Shown here: piece after piece, positions 13,897 through 22,473 of the stretch | Layout: every line of letters starts with the position of its first letter | Position numbering within the stretch: position 1 is the first letter of the stretch | Origin: Nocardioides sp. | GTDB lineage: Bacteria; Actinomycetota; Actinomycetes; Propionibacteriales; Nocardioidaceae | DNA: 64,000 bases | Assembly (NCBI RefSeq): GCF_030655615.1 | Contig: NZ_JAURVJ010000173.1 | Coordinates: 1 to 64,000, forward strand | Direction: 5' to 3' | Program-made: the position numbers and the translations under genes | Notes under the pieces: model-generated | The model's database searches: none | What the model was told of the DNA's origin: nothing | The model's input: the letters and a program-made list of their open reading frames with translations, nothing else

Positions 13897-14640
13897 ATGC
13901 CAGACACGCCTGCCAAGCCCCGCACCAAACGCGACAGCAACGTCTCCGAGCTGCCCGACGGCCCGGCCGACGCCACCGGCCTGACCCCACGCCAGCTGCG
14001 CGTGCTGGCCCACATCAAGGACAGCATCGAGCTGCGCGGCTACCCGCCGAGCATGCGTGAGATCGGCGAGGCCGTCGGCCTCACCAGCACCTCGAGCGTG
14101 GCCCACCAGCTGCGGACGCTCGAGCAGAAGGGCTTCCTCAAGCGCGACCCCAACCGGCCGCGTGCGCTCGAGGTGTTCCTCCCCGAGGTGATGGCCGCGC
14201 GCCGCTCCCTCGCCAGCTCCGACGAGACGTCGTTCGACGAGACCGGCATCGGCGACGTCGCCGTCCCCGCGGTCAACGTGCCGCTGCTCGGGCGCATCGC
14301 GGCCGGTGGCCCGATCCTGGCCGAGGAGACCTACAACGACGTCTTCCCGCTGCCCAAGCAGCTCGTGGGCGACGGCCAGCTCTTCATGCTCGAGGTGACC
14401 GGCGAGTCGATGATCGACGCCGCGATCTGCGACGGCGACTTCGTCGTCATCCGCCAGGAGCAGACGGCCGACAACGGCGAGATCGTCGCCGCCATGATCG
14501 ACGGCGAGGCGACGGTCAAGACCCTGCAGCGCAAGGACGGCAAGGTCTGGCTGCTCCCCCACAACCCCGCCTTCGACCCGATCGACGGCACCCACGCCAC
14601 GATCCTCGGCGTCGTCACCGCGGTGCTCCGCAAGGTCTGA
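13897..14640 (+). CDS. lexA: SOS repressor LexA
   Basis: This 247-residue repressor of the SOS regulon self-cleaves when stimulated by RecA filaments. The winged-helix N-terminal domain is seen at about 28-95 ([46 protein letters not shown]). The cleavage site Ala-Gly is in [13 protein letters not shown]. The catalytic Ser lies in [11 protein letters not shown] and the Lys in [11 protein letters not shown] 13897 is chosen because an upstream start would place the LexA box inside the coding region. Terminates at the perfect 15-bp hairpin at 14711-14745. Confidence 0.95.
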   Translation: MPDTPAKPRTKRDSNVSELPDGPADATGLTPRQLRVLAHIKDSIELRGYPPSMREIGEAVGLTSTSSVAHQLRTLEQKGFLKRDPNRPRALEVFLPEVMAARRSLASSDETSFDETGIGDVAVPAVNVPLLGRIAAGGPILAEETYNDVFPLPKQLVGDGQLFMLEVTGESMIDAAICDGDFVVIRQEQTADNGEIVAAMIDGEATVKTLQRKDGKVWLLPHNPAFDPIDGTHATILGVVTAVLRKV

Positions 14641-14710
14641 CCCTTCGAGGCTCGCAGGCTCGCACCTCAGGGCAGGCCCGCAGGCATACGCCGGGTGAAC
14701 GCTCGGCATC

Positions 14711-14745
14711 GAGACCGCCGCCGGGCATCACCCGGCGGCGGTCTC
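14711..14745 (+). terminator. terminator of lexA
   Basis: A perfect 15-base-pair stem (14711-14725 with 14731-14745) around the loop CATCA, 70 bases after the lexA stop. It also argues that the next gene starts at GTG 14761 rather than at the ATG at 14695, which would place the hairpin inside its coding sequence. Just upstream (14645-14670) is a degenerate GAGGCTCGCAGGCTCGCACCTCA sequence, written here only by type, resembling interspersed repeats of related genomes. Confidence 0.85.
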
Positions 14746-14760
14746 GTCGTTGAACGACCT

Positions 14761-16497
14761 GTGACGACGAAACCCACCGGGGTACGGCGACGTACCGTGC
14801 TCGCGACCGGCTCCGCCGGCGCGGCCCTGACCGCCCTCCCCGCCCCCTCGACCGCCGCCCCCTCGACGGCCGCCCTCGCGACGGCCGCCCAGCGCGCCGG
14901 CACCCGCTACTTCCAGCACGGCATCGCCTCCGGTGACCCGCTGCCGACGACGGTCCTCCTCTGGACCCGGGTCACCCCGACGGCCGCCAGCCGGCCCGGC
15001 TCCGGGAAGGGACCGCGGGTCACGGTGACCTGGGAGGTCTCGACCCGCAAGGACTTCCGCCGTGTGCTGCGCCGCGGCGCCTTCGTCACCGGCCCGAGCC
15101 GCGACCACACGGTCAAGCTCGACGTGACCGGGCTCAAGCCCGCGACCTGGTACTACTACCGCTTCGGCTTCCGAGGCACCCACAGCCGTACCGGCCGCAC
15201 CCGCACCGCTCCCGCCGCCGACGCCACCCCCACCAACCTGCGCTTCGGCGTCGTGTCGTGCACCAACTGGCAGGCCGGCTACTTCGCGGCCTACCGCGGC
15301 TTGGCCGCGCGCAACGACCTGCACGCCGTCCTCCACCTCGGCGACTACCTCTACGAGTACGGCGCGGGAGGCTACGGCTACGGCAGCGGCGACGTCGACA
15401 TCCGCACCCACGACCCGAGGCACGAGATGGTCTCGCTGTCGGACTACCGGCGCCGGCACGCGCAGTACAAGACCGACCCCGACCTGCAGGACGCCCACGC
15501 CAAGTTCCCGTGGGTGATCACCTGGGACGACCACGAGGTCACCAACGACCAGTACGCCACCGGCGCCGAGAACCACCAGCCCGGCGAGGGCGACTACCTG
15601 CGGCGCCGGGCCCGCTCCCACCGTGCCTACGACGAGTGGATGCCGGTGCGGATGAACGACACCGCCGGGCTGCGAGACGGCGACCGCCTCTACCGTCGAC
15701 TGACGTTCGGCCGGCTCGCCGAGATCAGCATGCTCGACCTGCGCACCTACCGCTCGAAGCAGGTCGTCACCCTCGCCCCCACCCCGGTCCCGGCGATCGA
15801 GGCCGAGGTGAGCGACCCCGACCGCACCATCACCGGCGCCGCGCAGATGCGCTGGCTCAAGGAGTCGCTCGCGCGCCCGAAGCCGTTCTGGAAGGTCATC
15901 GGCAACCCGGTGATGATCACCCCCGTCTCGTTCGTCCAGGTGCCGGCCGACCTGCTCGGGCCGATCAACGACGTCACCGGCCTCCTGCCCGAGGACGGCT
16001 TCCCCTACAACGTCGACCAGTGGGACGGCTACACCGCCGACCGCAAGGAGGTGCTGCGGTTCATCAAGGACCGCCACGTCCAGAACGCGCTGTTCGTCAC
16101 CGGTGACATCCACTCCGGGTGGGCGGCCGAGGTCCCCTACGACGTCGGCAACTACCCGCTGGGCGGCACCGGCGCCGTCGAGTTCGTCTGCACGTCGGTG
16201 ACGTCCAACAACCTCAAGGACATCACCGGCACCCCGGCCCACACCACGAGCGCGGTCGTCGAGGCGGCGATCCTCGCCAACAACCGCCACATCAAGTACC
16301 TCAACTTCGACGACCACGGGTTCTCCGTGCTCGACCTCAACGCCAAGAGGGCCCAGATGGACTGGTTCGTGATCGGCGACCGCGCCGACAAGAACACCCC
16401 GATCCGCTACAGCCGCTCGTTCGTCTCGGTCGCGGCCAGCGGCCGGGTCAAGGAGACCGACCGCCCGCTGCACACCCAGAAGCCGGGGCAGAGCTGA
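14761..16497 (+). CDS. phoD: alkaline phosphatase D (PhoD family)
   Basis: A 578-residue exported phosphodiesterase/phosphatase that releases phosphate from organic esters. It starts with a Tat-type signal (VRRRTVLATGSAGAALTALP) and has the PhoD N-terminal domain (HGIASGDPLPTTVLLWTRV). The metal-centre motifs of the calcineurin-like core are visible: VSCTNWQ, HLGDYLYEYG, TWDDHEVTND, and VTGDIHSGW. The start is GTG 14761, after the lexA terminator. Its stop overlaps the ATG of the next phosphodiesterase (TGATG), so the two exported enzymes are co-translated. Phosphate-starvation control is likely, but no clear Pho box was recognised. Confidence 0.9.
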   Translation: MTTKPTGVRRRTVLATGSAGAALTALPAPSTAAPSTAALATAAQRAGTRYFQHGIASGDPLPTTVLLWTRVTPTAASRPGSGKGPRVTVTWEVSTRKDFRRVLRRGAFVTGPSRDHTVKLDVTGLKPATWYYYRFGFRGTHSRTGRTRTAPAADATPTNLRFGVVSCTNWQAGYFAAYRGLAARNDLHAVLHLGDYLYEYGAGGYGYGSGDVDIRTHDPRHEMVSLSDYRRRHAQYKTDPDLQDAHAKFPWVITWDDHEVTNDQYATGAENHQPGEGDYLRRRARSHRAYDEWMPVRMNDTAGLRDGDRLYRRLTFGRLAEISMLDLRTYRSKQVVTLAPTPVPAIEAEVSDPDRTITGAAQMRWLKESLARPKPFWKVIGNPVMITPVSFVQVPADLLGPINDVTGLLPEDGFPYNVDQWDGYTADRKEVLRFIKDRHVQNALFVTGDIHSGWAAEVPYDVGNYPLGGTGAVEFVCTSVTSNNLKDITGTPAHTTSAVVEAAILANNRHIKYLNFDDHGFSVLDLNAKRAQMDWFVIGDRADKNTPIRYSRSFVSVAASGRVKETDRPLHTQKPGQS

Positions 16498-17825
16498 TGT
16501 GCGGCTGCGGCGACCGGCACGCGCCGGGCGAGCCCACGCCCTACGACGTCGGGCAGGCCGAGCTGACCACGGGGCGTCGTACCCTCCTCAAGGCCGGCGG
16601 CGGCCTGGCCTTCTCGACCGCCGCGCTCGCGGCCGGGGCGGGCGCCGCCGACGCAGCCCCGTTGGCGCGGACCAGGAAGCGGGTCTACGTCCTGGTCTTC
16701 GACGGGTGCACGCCCGAGGAGATCAGCGGCGGCCAGGCGCCCCACCTCGCCGACCTGATGTTCGGCGGCAAGCGCTTCGCCAAGGCGCAGTCGATGCCGA
16801 TCATGGAGACGATCCCCAACCACGTGATGATGATGACCGGGGTCCGGCCCGACCGCTCCGGCGTCCCGGCCAACTCGGTCTTCGACCGCAAGCTCGGGGC
16901 CGTCCGCGACCTCGACCGGTCCAGCGACCTCAGGGCCGACACCATCATCGAGCGGCTCAACCGGCGCGGGCTGCGCACCGGAACGGTGCTCAGCAAGGAG
17001 TACCTCTACGGCGTCTTCGGCACCCGCGCGACCGCGCGCTGGGAGCCGTTCCCCGTGCTGCCGATCACCGGCCACGCGCCCGACGAGTTCACCATCAACG
17101 CCGCGATGGCGATGGTCGAGGACGTCGACCCGCACCTGATGTTCGTCAACCTCGGCGACATCGACCGCTTCGGCCACGCCGACGTCACCGGGCCCCTCGG
17201 CGTCAAGGCCCTGCGCCGCCTCGCGCTGGCCAAGACCGACCTCTACGTCCAGCGCTTCGTCGACCTGCTCAAGTCGCGCGGCACCTGGAAGCACTCGATG
17301 CTCGTCGTCCTGGCCGACCACTCGATGGACTGGTCGACCACCAACCGGGTCGTCAGCCTGGCCGGCCCGCTCGACGAGGACCCGGTGCTGCGCGGCCGGG
17401 TCCAGATCGCCGACAACGGCGGCGCCGACCTCCTCTACTGGACCGGTCCCTCGGCCCAGAAGGAGGACGCCGTACGCCGGATGGTGCGGATCGCGCGCGC
17501 CGAGACCGGCGTGCTCTCGGTCTTCGACCGACGCCACAAGTCCCTGCGGCTCGGCCCGCAGGCGGGTGAGGTCGTCGCGTTCTGCCGGTCCGGCTGGCGC
17601 TTCAGCGACCCCGACCCGGTGACCAGCAACCCGATCCCCGGCAACCACGGGCACCCGGCGACCCGGCCGATCCCGTTCTTCATCAACGGTGGCCACCCGC
17701 GCCTGCAGCACTACGCCGCGTCGTCGCTGGTCGCCCAGACGATCGACGTGGCTCCCACCGTCGGGAGGTTCTTCGGGCTCACCGGCGCGCCAAAGGGCGG
17801 GTACGACGGCCGCGCGCGGATCTAG
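16497..17825 (+). CDS. Tat-exported type I phosphodiesterase/nucleotide pyrophosphatase
   Basis: A 442-residue member of the alkaline phosphatase superfamily. An unusual MCGCGDRH N-terminus precedes a twin-arginine signal at about 24-50 (GRRTLLKAGGGLAFSTAALA). Metal and nucleophile positions are visible in VLVFDGCTPEEISGG, the segment ETIPNHVMMMTGVRPDRSG, DIDRFGHAD and LADHSMDW. Expected to hydrolyse phosphodiester or nucleotide substrates outside the cell; specificity is unknown. Overlaps phoD by one base, forming a two-gene phosphate-scavenging operon. The Cys-rich leader before the Tat motif is odd and has no obvious lipobox. Confidence 0.8.
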   Translation: MCGCGDRHAPGEPTPYDVGQAELTTGRRTLLKAGGGLAFSTAALAAGAGAADAAPLARTRKRVYVLVFDGCTPEEISGGQAPHLADLMFGGKRFAKAQSMPIMETIPNHVMMMTGVRPDRSGVPANSVFDRKLGAVRDLDRSSDLRADTIIERLNRRGLRTGTVLSKEYLYGVFGTRATARWEPFPVLPITGHAPDEFTINAAMAMVEDVDPHLMFVNLGDIDRFGHADVTGPLGVKALRRLALAKTDLYVQRFVDLLKSRGTWKHSMLVVLADHSMDWSTTNRVVSLAGPLDEDPVLRGRVQIADNGGADLLYWTGPSAQKEDAVRRMVRIARAETGVLSVFDRRHKSLRLGPQAGEVVAFCRSGWRFSDPDPVTSNPIPGNHGHPATRPIPFFINGGHPRLQHYAASSLVAQTIDVAPTVGRFFGLTGAPKGGYDGRARI

Positions 17826-17924
17826 CCACCGGATCCCGGCAATAGTCACACCGGGCCAGGCGCGATGTCGGCGGGGCGGGTTACGGTGAGCGCCGTCCAC
17901 TCCCCACTCCGTATCGGAGCAACG

Positions 17925-19553
17925 ATGCCCCACCGCCCCGCCCGCGTCCGGGCCGCCGTCGCGCTGCTCGCGACCGCAGCGCTGACGACCACCATGATGG
18001 CGGCCTACGCCGCCCCGACGGCCGGTGCCGCCGGCGCCACCGGGGCCACCGTGGCCCGCGGCGACGCCTCCGGCGGCAAGGCCGCCGCCGCCTCGCGCGC
18101 CGAGAAGCGCGCGATGTCGGCCGTCACCACCGCCCGCGCGATCGCCGAGGGCCGCCAGAAGGGCGACCTGACGATGGCCCTGCGCGAGGTCGCCAACACC
18201 CGGACCTCGCTCACCGGCGCCGACCGGGCTGCGGCCGAGGCCATCCTCAAGCGGCCCACTGCGACCGGGGGTGACGGCACCCTCAGCTACACGGTCCCCG
18301 AGGCCACCCCCGTGTGCTCCGCTGACATCTGCGTCCACTACGTGTCCACCAGCGTCGACGCGGTCAACCCCGCCGACGCCAACTCCAGCGGCGTGCCCGA
18401 CTACGTCGAGCTGACCCTGGCCGTCCTCACCGGTGTGCACAACGACTACATCGCCGCGGGCTACCGCGAGCCCAAGCCCGACGGCAACCTCGGCGGCGCG
18501 GGCGGCAAGATCGACGTCTACCTCGGCGAGCTCGGCCCCGACGGCCTCTACGGCTACTGCACCTCCGACCAGCCCGAGCCCGACCCGACGCCCAACAGCT
18601 ATGACCGCTGGGCCTACTGCGCGCTCGACAACGACTACTCCTCCGACGAGTTCCCGACCAACACCCCGGTCGAGAACCTCCAGGTCACGGTCGCCCACGA
18701 GTACTTCCACGCCACGCAGTACGCCTACGACCGCTACGAGGACTCCTGGCTCCTCGAGGCCACCGCCGCGTGGGTCGAGGACGAGATGTTCGACGCGGTT
18801 GACGACAACCTCCAGTACCTCGCCAGCAGCCAGCTCCGCAGGCCCGACACCTCGCTCGACACCTTCGGCAACAACGGGTTCCACTACGGCACCTGGTCGT
18901 TCTTCCGGTTCCTCACCGAGAAGTACCGCACCAGGAAGGGCAAGCTCCCCCGCCTGGTGCTCGACATCTTCCTCAAGGCCGACGGCGCCAAGGGCAAGCC
19001 CGACCAGTACTCCTGGCAGGCGATCAACACCGTGCTGAAGAAGAAGCGCACCACCGGGGCCGCCATGCTCGGCGCCTACGCCGTGGCCAACCGTCGCCCG
19101 GCCCAGCGCTACAGCGAGGGCAAGGCCAACCACTACCCGGTCGCCCCTCTTGCGGGCAGCCTCAAGATCACGGCCCGCAAGGGCGCTCGGGCCAACATCA
19201 GGCTCAACCACCTCACGACCGCCACCGGTCGCCTGACGCCCAAGAGCCTCACGGCGGGCAACTGGAAGCTCAAGCTCACCTTCGACCTTGCCCCCAAGGT
19301 CCGCGGATCGTCGGTGCTCATCACCAGTGCCGCCAAGGCCGGCAAGGTCCGGACGAGCAAGGTCCGGCTCAACCGCCAGGGCGACGCCGTCAAGCGGATC
19401 CCGTTCAGCTCCAGCAAGATCGCGTGGGTCGAGGTCACCCTCGTCAACGGCAGCGGCCGGTTCAAGTGCTTCACCCAGGGTGCCTACTCGTGCCAGGGCA
19501 AGGCGCTGGACCAGAAGGTGCCGATGAAGTTCACCGCGTTCGCCGTGCGCTGA
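17925..19553 (+). CDS. secreted metalloprotease-like protein (MXAN_6640 type)
   Basis: A 542-residue exported protein with a signal peptide at 1-36 (hydrophobic run AAVALLATAALTTTMMAAYA). The central domain carries HEYFHATQYAYD near residue 256, an HExxH zinc-protease motif, with a downstream Glu in WLLEATAAWVED. The last 150 residues are beta-rich and Lys-rich, probably a wall or substrate-binding domain. ATG 17925 has GGAG upstream. The layout is that of the MXAN_6640 family of putative metalloproteases. It is transcribed alone and ends at the strong bidirectional hairpin at 19589-19624. Confidence 0.75.
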   Translation: MPHRPARVRAAVALLATAALTTTMMAAYAAPTAGAAGATGATVARGDASGGKAAAASRAEKRAMSAVTTARAIAEGRQKGDLTMALREVANTRTSLTGADRAAAEAILKRPTATGGDGTLSYTVPEATPVCSADICVHYVSTSVDAVNPADANSSGVPDYVELTLAVLTGVHNDYIAAGYREPKPDGNLGGAGGKIDVYLGELGPDGLYGYCTSDQPEPDPTPNSYDRWAYCALDNDYSSDEFPTNTPVENLQVTVAHEYFHATQYAYDRYEDSWLLEATAAWVEDEMFDAVDDNLQYLASSQLRRPDTSLDTFGNNGFHYGTWSFFRFLTEKYRTRKGKLPRLVLDIFLKADGAKGKPDQYSWQAINTVLKKKRTTGAAMLGAYAVANRRPAQRYSEGKANHYPVAPLAGSLKITARKGARANIRLNHLTTATGRLTPKSLTAGNWKLKLTFDLAPKVRGSSVLITSAAKAGKVRTSKVRLNRQGDAVKRIPFSSSKIAWVEVTLVNGSGRFKCFTQGAYSCQGKALDQKVPMKFTAFAVR

Positions 19554-19588
19554 CCCCTCGGTCGGCCCAGCTCGACCCAGCCCCACGT

Positions 19589-19624
19589 CGTACGCCCCGG
19601 TCGCTCCCGCGACCGGGGCGTACG
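19589..19624. terminator. 16-bp hairpin between convergent genes
   Basis: 19589-19604 pairs perfectly with 19609-19624 around the loop TCCC. It stands between the metalloprotease (plus) and dinG (minus) stops and can serve both. Confidence 0.85.
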
Positions 19625-19651
19625 TCCGCTGGCGGCGGGTGCCGGGTCCGC

Positions 19652-21661
19652 TCAGCCGACAGGGGTCGCGGTCGCCGCCAGCCGCGCCAGCGCCTTGCGC
19701 ACGACCTGGGGGTCGGTGGTCGCCCACATCGGCGGCAGGCTCGCCTTGAGGAAGCTGCCGTAGCGGGCGGTCGCCAGCCGCGGGTCGAGGACGGCGACGA
19801 CGCCGCGGTCGGAGGTGGTGCGGATGAGGCGACCCGCGCCCTGGGCGAGCAGGAGCGCGGCGTGGGTCGCGGCGACCTGCATGAAGCCGTTGCCGCCGGC
19901 CTGGTCGGCGGCCTTCTGGCGCGCGCTCATCAGCGGGTCGTCGGGCCGGGGGAACGGGATGCGGTCGATGAGGACGAGCTGGCAGGTGTCGCCAGGCACG
20001 TCGAGGCCCTGCCAGAGGCTGAGCGTGCCGAACAGGCAGGTGTGGGGGTCGCCGACGAACTGGGCAGCGAGCTCGGGGAGCTGGGCCTCGCCCTGGGCCA
20101 GGGTGGTCAGGTGGGGCAGCCGGGTGCGGACCTCCTCGGCGGCGGCCTCGGCGGCGCGCCGGCTCGAGAACAGCCCAAGGGTGCGGCCCTCTGCGGCGTC
20201 GACCAGCTCGACGATCTCGTCGAGCTGGGCCTTGACCAGCCCGTCGCGGCCCGGCGGCGGGAGGTGGCGGGCGATGTAGAGGATGGACTGCTTGCCGTAG
20301 TCGAACGGCGAGCCGACGTCGAGCCCGGTCCAGGGCAGGACGGTGTCGGTGCGCTCGGAGGCCGCGCCGCGGTCGCGCTCGGCGGGCTTGAGGCCCACGC
20401 TGGTGGCGACGGCGTCGAAGTCGCCCCCGAGCATCAGGGTCGCCGACGTCATCACGACGGTCTTGTCGGTGAGCAGCTTGTCGCGCATCGTGCCCCACAC
20501 CTGCAGGGGCGCGACGTGGAGCCGAGGTGGGACGCGGTCACCGCCCTCGGAGAGCCAGAGGACGTCGGCGGTGGAGCCGGCGGCCATCCGGTCGGCGTTG
20601 ACGAACACGTCCTGCACCGTGCCCTTGGCCTGCTGGAGACCGGGGTCGCCGTCCTGGGCCGACGGGTCGGGCTTGGGGTAGGCCGAGAGACAGGCGCGCG
20701 CGGCGTCGCGGACCAGGACCAGGGCGTCGGCGAGCTGCTGCGGCACCGTGTCGAAGCGGCCCGGGGACGACTCGGCCATGGCGTCGCGCAGCGCGTCGGC
20801 GGCGTCGGCGAGGTCGTCGGCCTCGGCGCCGTCGACGTGGCGCTGGGACCGGCGGGCCGCACGCTCGACGTCGGGGGGCGAGAGCTCGTCGGTCGCGGCC
20901 TGGGTCACGCGCGCCACGAGCTCGTGGCCCTCGTCGATGATCGCGACGTCGTAGTCGGGGATCATCGGGATGCCCTCGATCGCATCGATCGCGAGCAGCG
21001 AGTGGTTGGTCACGATCAGGTGGGAGCGCTGGGCCTTCTCGCGGGCGAGCTCGACGAAGCACTCCTGGCCGAACGGGCACTTCGAGGCGCCCAGGCAGTC
21101 GCGGTGGCCGACGCTGACCTGGCGCCACTCGCGGTCGGTGTGGCGCGGCGCGTTGTCCCGCTCGCCCGACCCCTTGCCCTCAGCCTCCTTCTCGGCCCAC
21201 GAGCGCAGCTCGAGCACCTTACCCGCCATCGACCCCTGGGGCACGTCGACCAGGACGCCCTGGTCGTCGGGCACGCCCTCACGGATGCGGTGCAGGCAGG
21301 CGTAGTTGGAGCGGCCCTTGAGGACGGCGTAGGACGTGTCGAGGCCCTCGACGTCCTTGACGGCCTCGATCAGCCGCGGCAGGTCGCGCTCGACGAGCTG
21401 GTGCTGCAGCGCGAGCGTGGCGGTGGCGACCACGACCCGCTGGTCGTGGACGAGCGCTGGCACGAGGTAGGCCAGCGACTTGCCGGTGCCGGTGCCGGCC
21501 TGCACCAGGAGGTGCCGCTCGGACGACAGCGCCTCGGAGACGGCCTCGGCCATCGCGACCTGGCCCTCGCGCTCGCTGCCGCCCAGCGCCGTCACGGCAC
21601 GCGTCAGCACCTCCCGGACGGCAGGGTCGACAGCAGGGTCGACGGCTGGGGTCTCGGGCAC
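19652..21661 (-). CDS. dinG: DinG-family ATP-dependent DNA helicase
   Basis: A 669-residue XPD/DinG-type 5'-3' helicase that unwinds R-loops, D-loops and forks during repair. Walker A is QAGTGTGKSLAY near residue 56; the DEAH-like box is IIDEGHELV. An Fe-S cluster is indicated by cysteines in YACLHRI, GASKCPFGQECF. C-terminal motifs include LVLIDRIPFPRPDDP and AQGAGRLIRT. The GTG start at 21661 follows a TAGGGT box by six bases, so the mRNA is leaderless. The promoter is a perfect PafBC-type damage promoter, fitting a repair role. The N-terminus carries a short AVDPAVDPAV duplication. Confidence 0.9.
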   Translation of the reverse strand: MPETPAVDPAVDPAVREVLTRAVTALGGSEREGQVAMAEAVSEALSSERHLLVQAGTGTGKSLAYLVPALVHDQRVVVATATLALQHQLVERDLPRLIEAVKDVEGLDTSYAVLKGRSNYACLHRIREGVPDDQGVLVDVPQGSMAGKVLELRSWAEKEAEGKGSGERDNAPRHTDREWRQVSVGHRDCLGASKCPFGQECFVELAREKAQRSHLIVTNHSLLAIDAIEGIPMIPDYDVAIIDEGHELVARVTQAATDELSPPDVERAARRSQRHVDGAEADDLADAADALRDAMAESSPGRFDTVPQQLADALVLVRDAARACLSAYPKPDPSAQDGDPGLQQAKGTVQDVFVNADRMAAGSTADVLWLSEGGDRVPPRLHVAPLQVWGTMRDKLLTDKTVVMTSATLMLGGDFDAVATSVGLKPAERDRGAASERTDTVLPWTGLDVGSPFDYGKQSILYIARHLPPPGRDGLVKAQLDEIVELVDAAEGRTLGLFSSRRAAEAAAEEVRTRLPHLTTLAQGEAQLPELAAQFVGDPHTCLFGTLSLWQGLDVPGDTCQLVLIDRIPFPRPDDPLMSARQKAADQAGGNGFMQVAATHAALLLAQGAGRLIRTTSDRGVVAVLDPRLATARYGSFLKASLPPMWATTDPQVVRKALARLAATATPVG

Positions 21662-21667
21662 CAGAGC

Positions 21668-21690
21668 ACCCTAACGACGACCACCGACAA
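21668..21690 (-). promoter_or_regulatory. PafBC-type promoter of dinG
   Basis: On the minus strand TTGTCGGTG (21690-21682), eight bases, then TAGGGT (21673-21668). This matches tTGTCRGTG-N8-TANNNT at every defined position. The -10 ends six bases before the GTG start codon. Confidence 0.85.
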
Positions 21691-21724
21691 CGCGTGGGAC
21701 GCCCGGCGGAGCCTGTGGAAAGTG

Positions 21725-22429
21725 CTACAGCAACCGCGCGACCTCGGCCGCCACCAGCCTGCCGAGCTTGCGCTGCCCGCGCACGGTCGGGTGCAGGTCG
21801 TCGTCGAGGTAGTCGAGGTCGACCTGCGCCAGGGAGAGGTACGACGCCCCGAACCCGGTCGCCATCCGTGCGAGCGCCGCGTCGACGCGGGGCACCTCGG
21901 CCGCGCGGGAGGGCGCCGGCGGCGGACCGACGACCAGGACCGGGTGCCCGGCGAGCACCTGCATCAGCCGGACGAACCCACGCTGGATGTCGTAGTCGTT
22001 CTGGGCATGGTCGTTGAGGCCGCCCTCGACCACGACGAGCGCCCCGGGACGGCCGGCGACCGCCCGGGCCGCGCGGTCGGCGTACGAGACGGCGCCGCAG
22101 GGGCTCGCGGTGGCGCTGAACCCGGAGCCCGAGAAGCCGTCGACATGCACCCGGCCCGGGAGCCGGGTGGGCCACGACTGCAGCAGGTCGACTCCCGCGC
22201 CGACGGAGTAGGAGTCGCCGATCACGACGACCGCTGGGCCGGTGCCGGTGTCGAGGCTGCGGCGCTCCTCAGCCCGCTCAGCGGCCCGTTGGCACCGGGC
22301 GGATACCTCGTCGACCGGCGCGCCGCCGGTCGCCCGCGCGACGGCGAAGACGGTCAGACCGAGCGCGATCGCCAGGACGACGAGCGACGCCACGAGCCTG
22401 CGGCGGGTGAGCGCGGTGCCGAGTTCCAC
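21725..22429 (-). CDS. exported SGNH/GDSL-type hydrolase
   Basis: A 234-residue esterase-like protein with an N-terminal hydrophobic helix at about 12-32 acting as signal or anchor. SGNH blocks are visible: VVVIGDSYSVGAG (catalytic Ser), a Gly block in FSGSGFS, VEGGLND (Asn), and YLDDDLHPTVRGQ (Asp-His). It should act outside the membrane on a lipid, acyl or polysaccharide ester; the substrate is unknown. GTG 22429 follows a CACACT box by six bases, consistent with a leaderless transcript. It is 44 bases downstream of hflX on the same strand. Confidence 0.8.
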   Translation of the reverse strand: MELGTALTRRRLVASLVVLAIALGLTVFAVARATGGAPVDEVSARCQRAAERAEERRSLDTGTGPAVVVIGDSYSVGAGVDLLQSWPTRLPGRVHVDGFSGSGFSATASPCGAVSYADRAARAVAGRPGALVVVEGGLNDHAQNDYDIQRGFVRLMQVLAGHPVLVVGPPPAPSRAAEVPRVDAALARMATGFGASYLSLAQVDLDYLDDDLHPTVRGQRKLGRLVAAEVARLL

Positions 22430-22473
22430 CCGAGGAGTGTGGTGCGGCGCGGCCGATCGCGCAGGAGAACCGG

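Noticed and set aside
14695-14760. ATG start for PhoD at 14695
   Set aside because: The first codons would lie within the lexA terminator hairpin, and the Tat signal begins after GTG 14761.
16407-20498. 1363-residue open frame on the minus strand
   Set aside because: Runs antisense through phoD, the phosphodiesterase and the metalloprotease, and has shadow-type composition with no motif.
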